Notes: generated by a model not told the origin, from the letters alone. A stretch of 54,433 bases of DNA from JALYJG01 sp033763555 (GCA_033763555.1 JANRKK010000012.1:1-54433), one strand, 5' to 3'; shown: positions 39,018 through 47,475, counted from the stretch's first letter. Translations and numbers: made by a program.

Positions 39018-40229
39018 TTATTCGTCTTCTTCCAGGCTTTTCAGAAAATCAGCGGTATCTTTTTTGTCATCGCCAGCAAATCCCTGCGTCAAATACAGAT
39101 AGGAACGGCGGTCGATATGGCCCGCCTTAAAGGCCTTCGACGCGGATTCCTCCATGGGCTGCCCCTGCCGTTTTAACAGGCGCTGGGTTTCATTCGTCCA
39201 GTTCTCGTAAGGCATATCGAGAAGAATCTCACGCACCCGCTCATCAAACACCATATATTCGCGCAGACCGATGCGGCCGCCGCCGACTTTCGGCACCAGA
39301 GTTTGAGTTACGACAAGACGAAGCGTTTCCATCATAGCGTAGGCGCGTTCGCTGCGCTCGTTAGCTTCAAACATGCTGACCATACGGCGAATAGTCGCGG
39401 CAACGCCGATGGTATGCGCTGTGGAATAAACCAAATGGCCTGTCTGCCCCGCCTCCACCGCCGCCATGACGGTTTCGCGGTCACGCGCTTCGCCCACCAG
39501 GATGATGTTGGGTTTACGGCGCAGCGCGTTACGGACGCCGCCCGCGAAGGTGTGAACGTGCCGGGGAATTTCCGTTTGCGCGACCAGAGAATGTTCGCTG
39601 GCGACACTGTCATAAACATACTCGATCGGCGCTTCGTAAGTCAGGACCTTGCCGCAACCTTCGGGCCGCTCCAACAGCATGCGGCAGCCCGCAGCCAATA
39701 AGGTTGATTTACCGCTTCCGGTTGGCCCTGTAACCATCACCAAGCCCTGGCGCGGCGCCCAATTCTCAATGATTTTCTTTTCGATACCGAGATCGGCCAT
39801 CGTCGGCGGCAAACCGGGCAAACTGCGCAAAGTGAGCTGAGCGGAATCCCGCCCGCGGCTCATCATTGCTGTAATGTTGACGCGAAAGCGGTAGCGAGTG
39901 CTGCGATCGGGTCGCACCTCATAGGACAAATCGAGGTCATGGCCGCCCGCGAGTTTCGGCAAGGCGTCCGGACCATAAATGCGCGTCAGCACATGCGCCA
40001 TATCGGCGGAGTCCAGCGGACGGCGCGTGATCGGAAACAAAATGCCATCTACTTCAATATAAACGGGACGGTCAGTTTGAATCGTAATATCGCTGGAGCG
40101 CTGCTTCACGCACCAGACCAGAAGCCCATCAACATGTTCTTCAGTTATGCGCAAAGGCTCATCGGGCCATATGCCGATTTTCGCCGCAAGTTCGTTGATT
40201 TTGGCGGTTACCTTGTCGCCGGAGTCCAT
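39018..40229 (-). CDS. dotB: DotB-like secretion ATPase (TraJ/PilT superfamily)
   Basis: A 403-residue cytoplasmic hexameric ATPase of type IVB secretion. N-terminal domain HVDGLLVWCVKQRSSDITIQ. Catalytic core: Walker A GPTGSGKST (168-176), Asp box LTYEAPIEYVYDS, Walker B NIILVGEARDRETV and His box TGHLVYSTAHTIGVAATIRRM. The C-terminal part (LREYMVFDERVREILLDMPYENW) follows the DotB/TraJ pattern rather than the PilT one. Its 5' end overlaps dotC by 22 bases; the 3' end converges on the AAA+ gene with five bases between. Confidence 0.92.
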   Translation of the reverse strand: MDSGDKVTAKINELAAKIGIWPDEPLRITEEHVDGLLVWCVKQRSSDITIQTDRPVYIEVDGILFPITRRPLDSADMAHVLTRIYGPDALPKLAGGHDLDLSYEVRPDRSTRYRFRVNITAMMSRGRDSAQLTLRSLPGLPPTMADLGIEKKIIENWAPRQGLVMVTGPTGSGKSTLLAAGCRMLLERPEGCGKVLTYEAPIEYVYDSVASEHSLVAQTEIPRHVHTFAGGVRNALRRKPNIILVGEARDRETVMAAVEAGQTGHLVYSTAHTIGVAATIRRMVSMFEANERSERAYAMMETLRLVVTQTLVPKVGGGRIGLREYMVFDERVREILLDMPYENWTNETQRLLKRQGQPMEESASKAFKAGHIDRRSYLYLTQGFAGDDKKDTADFLKSLEEDE

Positions 40230-41116
40230 GTCTCACTCCGCGGGATAAGCGCTGACGGCCCTGTGATGGTTACGCCACGGTCGCCCACACGCATTTCCGT
40301 TCCACCGCCCGTAACACCCCGGTCATCCGAAAGGGCGAAGGGCGGCGAAATCATGCCCTGCGCGAGAAGCTCGCGGTAGCGCACCATACCAACAAAATCG
40401 CTGCTCATCCGGTCAAGATCGGATTCAAAAGTCTCATCCGCCTGCCGGACGCCTTCATCCCAGCCCTGCTTGATATATTCACGCCATACCGCGCGCTCTT
40501 CGTCGGTTTTGGGAAGGAGCAGGCCCGGCGGCGGCTCAACCCGGCCCCAGTCGCGTTCAAGATACAAATGCCAGTCACGCGGCGCCGTAACGATGCGTGC
40601 GGCGCGGTTGATTTTATAGATGCGGTCGGCAACTGCCGCTTCCTGACCAGCGCTGGTGACGAGGACAGCACGTTGCGCTTCCGACACAATGGGGGGTTCA
40701 ATCAACAGACCGGAAGGCGCAGCAATCAGCAGGCGTGAAAAACTGAACGCCTTGGACATACTGGTATCATATTCAGCCAAGCGGCGCTGAATTTCAAAGG
40801 TACGGTGGGCCAACCCGCCGCGCGCACCATAAGAAATCGCGGCCTCGCGCAAGGCATCCGCCCGGATTTGCAGGCCGAGCGTATCGGGTTTCGTATCGCC
40901 GCCGGAGCTTTGCTCTTGCAAATCACTGAGGATGGGCGGCGGCGGAGCAGGTTCATCTTCACGCGGCGGCAGGAGCGGGCTGCGCGCGAGAGGCTCCTTA
41001 CTCGCTGTTACAACATTTTCGGCATGCGCCGGAAGAACAGCCAGCAGCGCTACAAGCCCAAGGCTTAAGATGCCAAGGCACCGCACGTTTTTATTTAAGT
41101 TCGCTGGGGAACGCAT
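40208..41116 (-). CDS. dotC: DotC-like outer-membrane-complex protein
   Basis: About 302 residues from ATG 41116, overlapping dotD by 26 bases. The signal peptide is CLGILSLGLVALLAVLPAHA. The body has the DotC/TraI pattern: LGLQIRADALREAAISYGARGGLAHRTFEIQRRLAEYDTSMSKAFSFSRLL, then LLIEPPIVSEAQRAV, VTAPRDWHLYLERDW and EERAVWREYIKQGWDEGVRQADETFE. DotC is part of the Dot/Icm outer-membrane core with DotD and DotH. The Legionella protein is lipidated; here no lipobox cysteine is present at the signal-peptide end. The frame continues upstream to 41254 but only as dotD antiphase. Confidence 0.9.
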   Translation of the reverse strand: MRSPANLNKNVRCLGILSLGLVALLAVLPAHAENVVTASKEPLARSPLLPPREDEPAPPPPILSDLQEQSSGGDTKPDTLGLQIRADALREAAISYGARGGLAHRTFEIQRRLAEYDTSMSKAFSFSRLLIAAPSGLLIEPPIVSEAQRAVLVTSAGQEAAVADRIYKINRAARIVTAPRDWHLYLERDWGRVEPPPGLLLPKTDEERAVWREYIKQGWDEGVRQADETFESDLDRMSSDFVGMVRYRELLAQGMISPPFALSDDRGVTGGGTEMRVGDRGVTITGPSALIPRSETWTPATR

Positions 41117-41627
41117 TGTGTATCTCGGGCTGGTCGACCGACGCATAGCGCAATTCGACCGCACCGCCCTGCCCGTCCACGGCAATATCGGCGCGACGGC
41201 CCGCCTGAAGACCAATATCGCGCAACACATGCAAAATGGGTTGTTGATAGGCATCGATGGTTACCGTCAAAGGCACAGGGGGCGGATTACCCTTCACCCG
41301 GAAACGCAACCCGGCACGTTCAGACAGGTTTTTTGTAATCTGATCAATCGGCCCGCTCCAACGGATGGAAACAGGCTGCATTAGATTGGCAGGCGCATTC
41401 GCATAATTTTCAACGGACGGCGCAGGATTCCGTTGTTGTTCAATACCAGCAATGCTGTCCAATGCCTGAGAAGCTTTGTCTGCTGCCTGCGCCAGCTTGA
41501 CGGTTACAATGTCCGGTTCTGTGGCAATGCCGCTTCCACCGAAACCGCTGCTTCGGGATGTGCTGTCGCAACCTGCCAGAAGAACCAGCGCACCAAGTGC
41601 AACGATAAATGAGGAGAAGGGCTTCAT
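41091..41627 (-). CDS. dotD: DotD-like outer-membrane lipoprotein
   Basis: A 178-residue lipoprotein from ATG 41627: MKPFSSFIVALGALVLLAGC supplies a clear lipobox (LLAGC). A coil (KLAQAADKASQALDSIAGIEQQ) leads to the DotD domain, which has a secretin-N0-like fold (VSIRWSGPIDQITKNLSERAGLRFRVKG, PLTVTIDAYQQPILHVLRDIGLQAG). DotD/TraH helps place DotH in the outer membrane. Order dotD-dotC-dotB equals traH-traI-traJ of IncI plasmid R64. AT- and GC-usage match its neighbours. Confidence 0.9.
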   Translation of the reverse strand: MKPFSSFIVALGALVLLAGCDSTSRSSGFGGSGIATEPDIVTVKLAQAADKASQALDSIAGIEQQRNPAPSVENYANAPANLMQPVSIRWSGPIDQITKNLSERAGLRFRVKGNPPPVPLTVTIDAYQQPILHVLRDIGLQAGRRADIAVDGQGGAVELRYASVDQPEIHNAFPSELK

Positions 41628-41716
41628 CAGGGCCTGCAGACGTTGATTCGGAAGGTCGGTTTGCATACTACCAAGATATGGGAATCATTCAATCGGAACC
41701 TCGGCGTGCGAAAATT

Positions 41717-42001
41717 TCACCGCCTGTATTTGAGGAAATGCAAGGCATAACCCAAAAAACAGGCGGCCAGCAGAAACACCAGCAGCGCCGTGACCCATCG
41801 CCCCGAGAACAGGAGATAGAGCGCGACAACACCCAGCAGGCTAGCTGCAACCCCATAAATGACTGAAGCGCTGGGAAGAGTTTCAGGAGGTGTATTTTTT
41901 GCATTCTGCGCAGGCAACTGACCAGACCGGACAGCAGCCGGAAGGTTACGGCCGGAGGAAGCCGTTGAAGGAGGAAGAATTTTTTGCAGCCATTTTTGCA
42001 T
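41717..42001 (-). CDS. Small two-helix membrane protein of the secretion locus
   Basis: A 94-residue protein: a polar Pro/Ala/Ser-rich N-terminus of about 48 residues, then two membrane helices (VIYGVAASLLGVVALYLLF and WVTALLVFLLAACFLGYALHF) with a short turn and a basic C-terminus (KYRR). It begins nine bases after the DsbC-like stop and precedes dotD by 89 bases, so it is inside the operon. I do not recognise a family. A longer frame over the same place (41689-42099) lacks this membrane logic and is rejected. Confidence 0.65.
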   Translation of the reverse strand: MQKWLQKILPPSTASSGRNLPAAVRSGQLPAQNAKNTPPETLPSASVIYGVAASLLGVVALYLLFSGRWVTALLVFLLAACFLGYALHFLKYRR

Positions 42002-42010
42002 GGCATGACC

Positions 42011-42895
42011 TTAGGGATTGAGGTCGCTGAGAACTGCTTGAATATTGGCGGGTTCACCTTGCAGGATTTTGACTTTGCCATCCTTGCCGCGATAGGCAAG
42101 GTAAGGCGTTTGCGTAATGCTCCAGCGTTCTGTCAACGCACGATTGGCGCGTACCGCTTCAAGGAATTTTGAGTCAGCATTACCAGCAAGCTGAGTTTTA
42201 TCACCAGCTATATATTTATCCCAGGCAGCAACGACGTCAGGGACTTGTATCATCTGTGCTGCTCGTTTTTCCCCGTCAGCATCCCGGCCGATGGGTATTA
42301 AGCGCAATTGCACCACCCTTGCATCCACGACTGAAGACCGCAGGGCACGCCAGGTTGCCTGACAGTGCGAACAGTTGGGATCCACGACCATGAACAGCAA
42401 GGGCGCCTGAGCATTGCCAATATTGACACCGGAAGCTTTGCTCTGCAGTTCCTGCATGAGCTGCTCGCCGGGAGATAAATCTTTCGTGGTGGCTTCGCCT
42501 GGCTTGGCTCCAGGCATATCCCCTGCCTTCGTGCCAGGATCCATGAGAAGCGCCAGGAGTTCCTTGTTTCCGGACATCAGAGTCTTGGTCTGTTCGACCG
42601 TGACATTTTGCCCCTCCTGATCGAACAGCGCACCAACGACAAAACTCTTCTGGTCAGGCGTTGTGTAGAGCACCTGGATTTTTTTGTCCTGCGTAATGAA
42701 CCAGCCATCCAGACCGGAGCGGCTGCCCATATAGTAAACGGATGCGCCCATCTTAATGTAACGTGCCAGCACAGGACTTGTATTAGGATCCGGCGAGATT
42801 CCTTTGGCAGGTTCGGCCGCATCGACAGAGGTTGCAACACCAAGAAGCGCACACAATAAGACCGCTGACCTGACATGTTTTTTGAAAGCGTGCAT
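42011..42895 (-). CDS. Periplasmic DsbC/DsbG-like thioredoxin-fold protein
   Basis: A 294-residue exported protein. The start at ATG 42895 has AAGGAG five bases upstream. Signal peptide FKKHVRSAVLLCALLGVATSVDA. An N-terminal domain (YIKMGASVYYMGSRSGLDGWFITQDKKIQVLYTTPDQKSFVVGALFDQEGQNVT) resembles the dimerisation region of DsbC/DsbG. The C-terminal thioredoxin fold contains FMVVDPNCSHCQATWRAL with a CxxC active site (Cys-Ser-His-Cys) and the cis-proline in ITQTPYLAYRG. It would form or isomerise disulfides in periplasmic parts of the apparatus; adjacent genes encode cysteine-containing exported proteins. Confidence 0.82.
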   Translation of the reverse strand: MHAFKKHVRSAVLLCALLGVATSVDAAEPAKGISPDPNTSPVLARYIKMGASVYYMGSRSGLDGWFITQDKKIQVLYTTPDQKSFVVGALFDQEGQNVTVEQTKTLMSGNKELLALLMDPGTKAGDMPGAKPGEATTKDLSPGEQLMQELQSKASGVNIGNAQAPLLFMVVDPNCSHCQATWRALRSSVVDARVVQLRLIPIGRDADGEKRAAQMIQVPDVVAAWDKYIAGDKTQLAGNADSKFLEAVRANRALTERWSITQTPYLAYRGKDGKVKILQGEPANIQAVLSDLNP

Positions 42896-42922
42896 GAAGA
42901 CTCCTTGCCGGAACATTATGAC

Positions 42923-43378
42923 TTATCGCTGGGCATATTGATAGGTCTGACGACTGGGGGATTTGTCACGCTTGACCAGGCCTTTCCGGTCCATCGCTGC
43001 AATCACCTTGCGGGCGTAAGGGCCGCCCTTGCTGGGCGTTGCCGAATGGTAATGGGCAATACCGCCATAGAGGCTACCCGTTTCAGTGATTTTCTGTTTC
43101 AAGATCCAGGCAGAAACATGCAGATTGACGCAGCCATCATCACGCACCCAGCTATGGGCCGTCGCCTTGCTGACATTCCAGATACGTGCCAGTTCTGGAA
43201 CCCAGCGTGTGTTGACCTGCATGGGACCAAGATCATAGGTGCCGTTGACATTCGGGCCTACCTGCTGGCCGACATAGCCGCCTTCAACCTGCATGATGCC
43301 GATCATGACCGCAGGTGGCACCTGATAGGTGTTGGAGGCCAAAATAAGGCAGGCCGCGAGAGTTTTGGCCGTGATCAT
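42923..43378 (-). CDS. Lytic transglycosylase-like protein (SLT fold)
   Basis: A 151-residue protein with the lysozyme-like SLT pattern: PPAVMIGIMQVEGGYVG, with the catalytic Glu near residue 32, then TYDLGPMQVNTRWVPEL and GGIAHYHSATPSKGGPYARKVIAAM. Such enzymes (VirB1, R64 PilT, IpgF) open peptidoglycan for secretion machines and pili. The N-terminus ITAKTLAACLILAS could be a short secretion signal, although the catalytic domain begins almost immediately after it. The ATG overlaps the previous stop (ATGA). Confidence 0.82.
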   Translation of the reverse strand: MITAKTLAACLILASNTYQVPPAVMIGIMQVEGGYVGQQVGPNVNGTYDLGPMQVNTRWVPELARIWNVSKATAHSWVRDDGCVNLHVSAWILKQKITETGSLYGGIAHYHSATPSKGGPYARKVIAAMDRKGLVKRDKSPSRQTYQYAQR

Positions 43379-44217
43379 GGGTTCCAGCCTTCTGTGTCAA
43401 ACCTAGCTCCGGCAGGCACATCCAAATAAGCCGCCAGAGTCGCCAGCATGGCCATGCGTTGGTTAAAAATTTGCCAAACCGGAGTCAGCGGCGGCATGTT
43501 GCCATGCTGGGTGAAATAAGCGGTGCGTTCATCCGGCTTCATATAAAGCAGCCTGTCGGCCTCGGCAAAATGCGATGCCGCATAAACTTGCCCTGCCGCG
43601 CGCAGAATGTTCCAGTAAAGCAGCCGCCATTCCTCAGCCGGAGCGCCCGGAGGCGCCAGTGAACGCACCGCCTGCTCCGCTGTACGGGCAAGCCTATCGC
43701 CGATTTCCGCCAGCAGCACATGCTCTGGACGACCGAAAGCATATTGCGCGACGGCACCCACAACTGGAACCATCGCCTCCATCATGCGCATGCGGAAAGC
43801 AGCCGCGGTCGCGGGCGACGGCTCGGCATTTTCCGGCAGGGATTCCGTGAAGCGCTTTTGAAGTTCACGAAGATGGGCGACAAGCTGCTTGGCAGCTTCA
43901 ACAGATAAGGATTCATTATTAGCCTTGAAATAATCACCAACAATTTGCGCCGCAGCACCCGCCAATCCCCAGCGCATTTGACCGCTGCTTTCACCAAACT
44001 GGGCAGCCAACGCTTCACTGAGCAAGGCCGTGCTGTCGATCAGCGCCGCAAACTGCTTGCTGCCGGAGTTTTCCAATTTTCCTTCTTCATCACTTTCCGG
44101 TGCCTCAGCCAAAGCCTGCAAAAGCGGCAGGCCAATCTGCCGGAATGCCGCCAGCAGCGCCTGCGTTTTGTGCCCGGTTTGAGCCATTTCCGATTTTGGC
44201 AAAGAATTGTCCGTCAT
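43375..44217 (-). CDS. Unknown helical protein of the secretion locus
   Basis: A 280-residue protein from ATG 44217, with an in-frame ATG at 44256 also possible. It is rich in Ala, Glu and Leu and almost all-helical in appearance (LLAAFRQIGLPLLQALAEAPE, EALAAQFGESSGQMRWGLAGAAAQIVGDYFK, LVAHLRELQKRFTESL), with no signal peptide and no clear membrane helix. The C-terminal half has aromatic-rich LLYWNILRAAGQVYAAS and VWQIFNQRMAMLATLAAYLDV. Translationally coupled to the transglycosylase gene. I do not recognise a family; its position suggests a soluble or peripheral component. Confidence 0.6.
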   Translation of the reverse strand: MTDNSLPKSEMAQTGHKTQALLAAFRQIGLPLLQALAEAPESDEEGKLENSGSKQFAALIDSTALLSEALAAQFGESSGQMRWGLAGAAAQIVGDYFKANNESLSVEAAKQLVAHLRELQKRFTESLPENAEPSPATAAAFRMRMMEAMVPVVGAVAQYAFGRPEHVLLAEIGDRLARTAEQAVRSLAPPGAPAEEWRLLYWNILRAAGQVYAASHFAEADRLLYMKPDERTAYFTQHGNMPPLTPVWQIFNQRMAMLATLAAYLDVPAGARFDTEGWNP

Positions 44218-44332
44218 CAAAGAATCCACGCTGTTCCCCCGGCGGGCCTGAGACAAAACGAAAACTAGGTTATTTATACCGTTGTCCGGTAAGAAGGCAA
44301 AAGAGGGGTTGGCTTTAATAAAGGCAAAATGA

Positions 44333-45205
44333 TTAAGGCTGTAAATGCCGCGCTGTCGGGTTAGGCGCTTTAGCGCCCAGCCCGCGTATCAGAACAAGAT
44401 TCTGAATAGCGGTCAGCAATCTTTGTTTCTCGAGATACAGCTTCTCGTCAAAAGCCTGCTTGAGGGCCGGGCAATCAAATTGTAGTGTACGTTCCCACTG
44501 AATAGCATCACTCTGTATATTGCTGAGCGCACCCGTAACATATCCGTCGCTGTCACACCGATAGGCAAGGATTTTATCATACATGGCAGGGCTGAGACCA
44601 TTCTCAGTACAGTTGGCAAGAGCATGGTCAGCTTCGGGATCTCCAATAGATGAAATACCCATCCCCTTAGGATTACCCGCTGGAGAATTTTTCAGCCGAT
44701 TACAGGCAGTAACCTGATCATCATGGCAATTCCCACTGGAATTCCGGAGCGCCGCTGTCGAAGATGTAGGGCAGGATGTGCGGTATGTCAGAGCCGCAAA
44801 ACATTCATCCACAGCCGCTGATACAAAAGCGGCATTGTTGCGCTCGATACTGATACTCAACACATCATCAAGTGTTATTTTACGATTTGTTCCGTGCGGG
44901 GGCGTTGGAAAAACAGGCGCAAGGTGCTCGCAAAACCGATGAGCTGCCACAAAATCCACCTCGCCCGGCGCGGTTGACGTGCCCGCCGTCGCATTGGCAA
45001 AACTGAGACGGTTGTCGGCTGTTGGCGTCGCATTTCTTGGTATGGGATATTGTAGTTTACCGAGAACGCTGGAAAGGAGAATATCGGCATCAGTATAGCC
45101 CTGAGCAAAGGCCACCTGAGGGCAGGCAATACCAAAACCCGCCAACATAAGGCTTAGTGCAAAAAGACGGGAAGCACCCGAGGCAAAAGGCTTCAGTTTC
45201 TGCAT
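44333..45205 (-). CDS. Exported cysteine-rich protein, unknown (1)
   Basis: A 290-residue protein with signal peptide LFALSLMLAGFGIACPQVAFAQG and eight cysteines in the mature part (RFCEHL, DECFAAL, TSCPTS, GNCHDD, TACNRL, ANCTEN, YRCDSD, FDCPAL), spaced as if disulfide-bonded. A C-terminal helix (LKQAFDEKLYLEKQRLLTAIQNLVLIRG) follows. It overlaps the upstream gene by 13 bases and stands at the head side of the secretion operon. No family recognised; a periplasmic or surface part of the apparatus is inferred from context only. Confidence 0.65.
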   Translation of the reverse strand: MQKLKPFASGASRLFALSLMLAGFGIACPQVAFAQGYTDADILLSSVLGKLQYPIPRNATPTADNRLSFANATAGTSTAPGEVDFVAAHRFCEHLAPVFPTPPHGTNRKITLDDVLSISIERNNAAFVSAAVDECFAALTYRTSCPTSSTAALRNSSGNCHDDQVTACNRLKNSPAGNPKGMGISSIGDPEADHALANCTENGLSPAMYDKILAYRCDSDGYVTGALSNIQSDAIQWERTLQFDCPALKQAFDEKLYLEKQRLLTAIQNLVLIRGLGAKAPNPTARHLQP

Positions 45206-45885
45206 TGCAGGGAGGCCCCTAACTGGCCATAACGGCTAGATCCGATAAAATTATAATTGGCGCCCATCAAGCCGCAGACATTTTTTGCCGCAGCGGCAGG
45301 CGAGGTTGCATCCGCCGAGGGGCCCGTATCCTTGCTGATGGCGCTTTGCACCAAAGCATTCCGTAACGCGCGTGCGGCACCTCCCATCTTGCTACGAGCC
45401 TGCTGCGCCTTAACAGTTGCGCAGCCAATAGAAAGGGTTGGAACCATCGGCCCTGTTACGGCACCTGTAGCCGCAATGGCCTGTAACTGGGAAGCTCTTT
45501 TGGTTGCGTCAATATTGGCCTGTGTTGCACGGAAAGTAGCATCAGCATTCACGCCAAGCGCCGTAACGATGCTTTGAGCACCCGTATTGACGGCTCCGGC
45601 TATGAATTGCTTCACTAGTTCAAGCTCAGTGATAATTGCTGTAGCTGCCGCCTCAATACCCCCTATAACCGCAGCTGCGTTTCCTTCAACAGCAAGAGCT
45701 ATAGCCGTTGCTGCAGCAGCAACCGCTCCCGTAACGCAGCCATCACATTGTGCGTAGACGGGTTTAGTTTGCACAGAGAAAATAAAAAACACCAAGACAA
45801 ATGCCACCATTCTGCAGTACAGCCAGTTTCGATGGTGTTTTGTTCCCGCCATTTTCATACGATGCACATCCATTCTAGTGCGCAT
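45193..45885 (-). CDS. Exported Ala-rich protein, unknown (2)
   Basis: About 230 residues from ATG 45885, whose A is shared with the TAA stop of the preceding gene (TAATG), so the two are coupled; AGG lies five bases upstream. Signal peptide LYCRMVAFVLVFFIFSVQTKPVYAQC. The mature protein is Ala-rich and helical (GAVAAAATAIALAVEGNAAAVIGGIEAAATAII, FRATQANIDATKRASQLQAIAATG) with five cysteines (CDGC, IGCATV, NVCGL, LQCRN). The long helical pattern recalls VirB5/TrbJ-like pilus-tip or conjugation proteins, but similarity is only in style. Confidence 0.62.
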   Translation of the reverse strand: MRTRMDVHRMKMAGTKHHRNWLYCRMVAFVLVFFIFSVQTKPVYAQCDGCVTGAVAAAATAIALAVEGNAAAVIGGIEAAATAIITELELVKQFIAGAVNTGAQSIVTALGVNADATFRATQANIDATKRASQLQAIAATGAVTGPMVPTLSIGCATVKAQQARSKMGGAARALRNALVQSAISKDTGPSADATSPAAAAKNVCGLMGANYNFIGSSRYGQLGASLQCRN

Positions 45886-46457
45886 TACGGCCTGCCCCAC
45901 ACCTGCCATATCGTTGGAGGAGGTGATGTTCCTGGTCCGCCGCCAAATCCACCCCCGACAGAAACAAGTGGCACACCACCACTACAATTTCCGAGAGATG
46001 GCAAGGTAAATCCAAATCCAACACTAAGGTTTGGCAGAGGCAAACAAAGCAGATTCGCCCCAAAACGGGTGAACTGCGCAGCAATATTTGAAACCCCGCT
46101 GCAAACTTGAGTGATGAGGCCTTCAAGGATGGCTTGAATGGCCGCCAAGGCAGCTGCACCAATAACGCTCTGAATATTGAAACCACTTAACATGGTAATG
46201 GCGTTTTTGATAATTTCAAAACACTGACTTAGCTTGGCGTCAATTGTTGGGTCCAGATAATAGTATTCACTTGTCAGTGCTGCTTTTCTTTGCGCCGTTT
46301 CGGCCATATTTGTACCAGCAGCTTTATAAAAGCCGCCGTTTGTCGTATCGCAATCATCCGGGCCGCTTTGGGCATTGGCTACACCAGGTAATACAAGCAT
46401 CCAAAAGCCCAAAAGGACAGCGAGAATGATGAAAGTACGGTTCCGTTTTGCGGGCAT
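45885..46457 (-). CDS. Exported protein, unknown (3)
   Basis: A 190-residue protein with signal peptide TFIILAVLLGFWMLVLPGVANAQS, five mature cysteines (DDCDTT, SQCFEI, QVCSGV, LLCLPL, GNCSGG) and a middle amphipathic helix region (IQSVIGAAALAAIQAILEGLITQ). The C-terminus is Gly/Pro-rich (VGGGFGGGPGTSPPP). It is the first gene of the minus-strand secretion operon; the 170-base divergent region upstream holds two GANTC sites and an inverted repeat GTTAA-N6-TTAAC at 46561-46576. No family recognised. Confidence 0.62.
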   Translation of the reverse strand: MPAKRNRTFIILAVLLGFWMLVLPGVANAQSGPDDCDTTNGGFYKAAGTNMAETAQRKAALTSEYYYLDPTIDAKLSQCFEIIKNAITMLSGFNIQSVIGAAALAAIQAILEGLITQVCSGVSNIAAQFTRFGANLLCLPLPNLSVGFGFTLPSLGNCSGGVPLVSVGGGFGGGPGTSPPPTIWQVWGRP

Positions 46458-46627
46458 ATGCCGAAACCTTTCGTTCGCAATGGCCGAATCTGACTTACCT
46501 TATAAAGCCAGATTACCTTGAGCGCCAGATTCCATGATAGAAGGGCAATATTACCTGAAAGTTAATTTATTTTAACATAGATTGATATTGAAATTGAAGG
46601 CTAGAAGCAGCCCGGAGAAGGCATGGC

Positions 46628-47467
46628 ATGAATAAATGGCTGATCGGTTTTCTGACGGCAACCCCCCTTGTTTTATGGGCCATTATCGTTTTGGGCGGAA
46701 TGGCGATGGAGGCCATTTTCAAAGGCGATAAAAACCAGCCATGGCGCAGCAAACTTCTCAATATTGGCAATGGATTGGTTTTATGTGTCTTCACATTCCT
46801 TATGGCGCCTTTGACGGGGTTGTTCGCCTATGAAAGCTCGCGCAGCATCGAAGGCTTTATCAATCTGCAGTTTTTTTCCGCGTACAATGCGCTGTGGCAA
46901 ATCGCCTGCGGACTGCTTTACATAGCTGCCGCTGATTTTCTTTATTATTTCTGGCATAGGGCCCAACACACAATACCTGTCCTGTGGGATATTCATGCTG
47001 TCCATCACAGTGAAATGTCTTTCAATGTCACCAGCTATTTGCGCCATCATTGGCTGGAAGTACCCGTTCAAACTGTTCTGATAGCCCTACCCATTAATCT
47101 GCTTTTTCAGTTTGAACCTCTAACCGCAGGCGCGGCCCAAATCATCGTTTCTTTCCTGGTTTTCTTCAGTCATATGAATATCCGGCTGGAGCTGGGGCGC
47201 TGTTCTTGGGTGGTAACAGGACCGCAAATTCACAGGCTGCATCACTCGGTTCTGCCCCGGCATCGCAATACGAACTACGCTCAATTCCTGCCCATTTTTG
47301 ATGTGCTTTTCGGCACTTATGTGGCGCCTGCGCCGCGCGAATTTCCGCCGACAGGACTGCCCGGCGATACGCGCATGGAAAACCTCTCCGATCTTACTTT
47401 GTGGCCGTTCAAACAATGGATGCGCAGGCTCAAGCGCAAAACGGACAGTTCTGCGCTTCTTCCCTGA
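46628..47467 (+). CDS. Fatty acid hydroxylase / sterol desaturase family membrane enzyme
   Basis: A 279-residue membrane protein with four to five hydrophobic helices and the diiron histidine boxes of the superfamily: HRAQH (H-x3-H), HAVHH (H-x2-HH) near residue 124, and HRLHH (H-x2-HH) near residue 202. Such enzymes hydroxylate or desaturate lipids at the membrane. The substrate cannot be assigned; the family in bacteria acts on sphingolipid or sterol-like lipids and others. Stand-alone, divergent from the secretion operon. Confidence 0.88.
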   Translation: MNKWLIGFLTATPLVLWAIIVLGGMAMEAIFKGDKNQPWRSKLLNIGNGLVLCVFTFLMAPLTGLFAYESSRSIEGFINLQFFSAYNALWQIACGLLYIAAADFLYYFWHRAQHTIPVLWDIHAVHHSEMSFNVTSYLRHHWLEVPVQTVLIALPINLLFQFEPLTAGAAQIIVSFLVFFSHMNIRLELGRCSWVVTGPQIHRLHHSVLPRHRNTNYAQFLPIFDVLFGTYVAPAPREFPPTGLPGDTRMENLSDLTLWPFKQWMRRLKRKTDSSALLP

Positions 47468-47475
47468 AGCAATTG

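Noticed and set aside
41689..42099. 136-codon minus-strand frame overlapping the small membrane protein gene
   Set aside because: It overlaps the DsbC-like gene and has no coherent protein features; the 94-codon frame 41717-42001 has two membrane helices and operon spacing.
46561..46576. CtrA box between the secretion operon and the hydroxylase gene
   Set aside because: GTTAA-N6-TTAAC has six rather than seven bases between half-sites; noted only as an inverted repeat.
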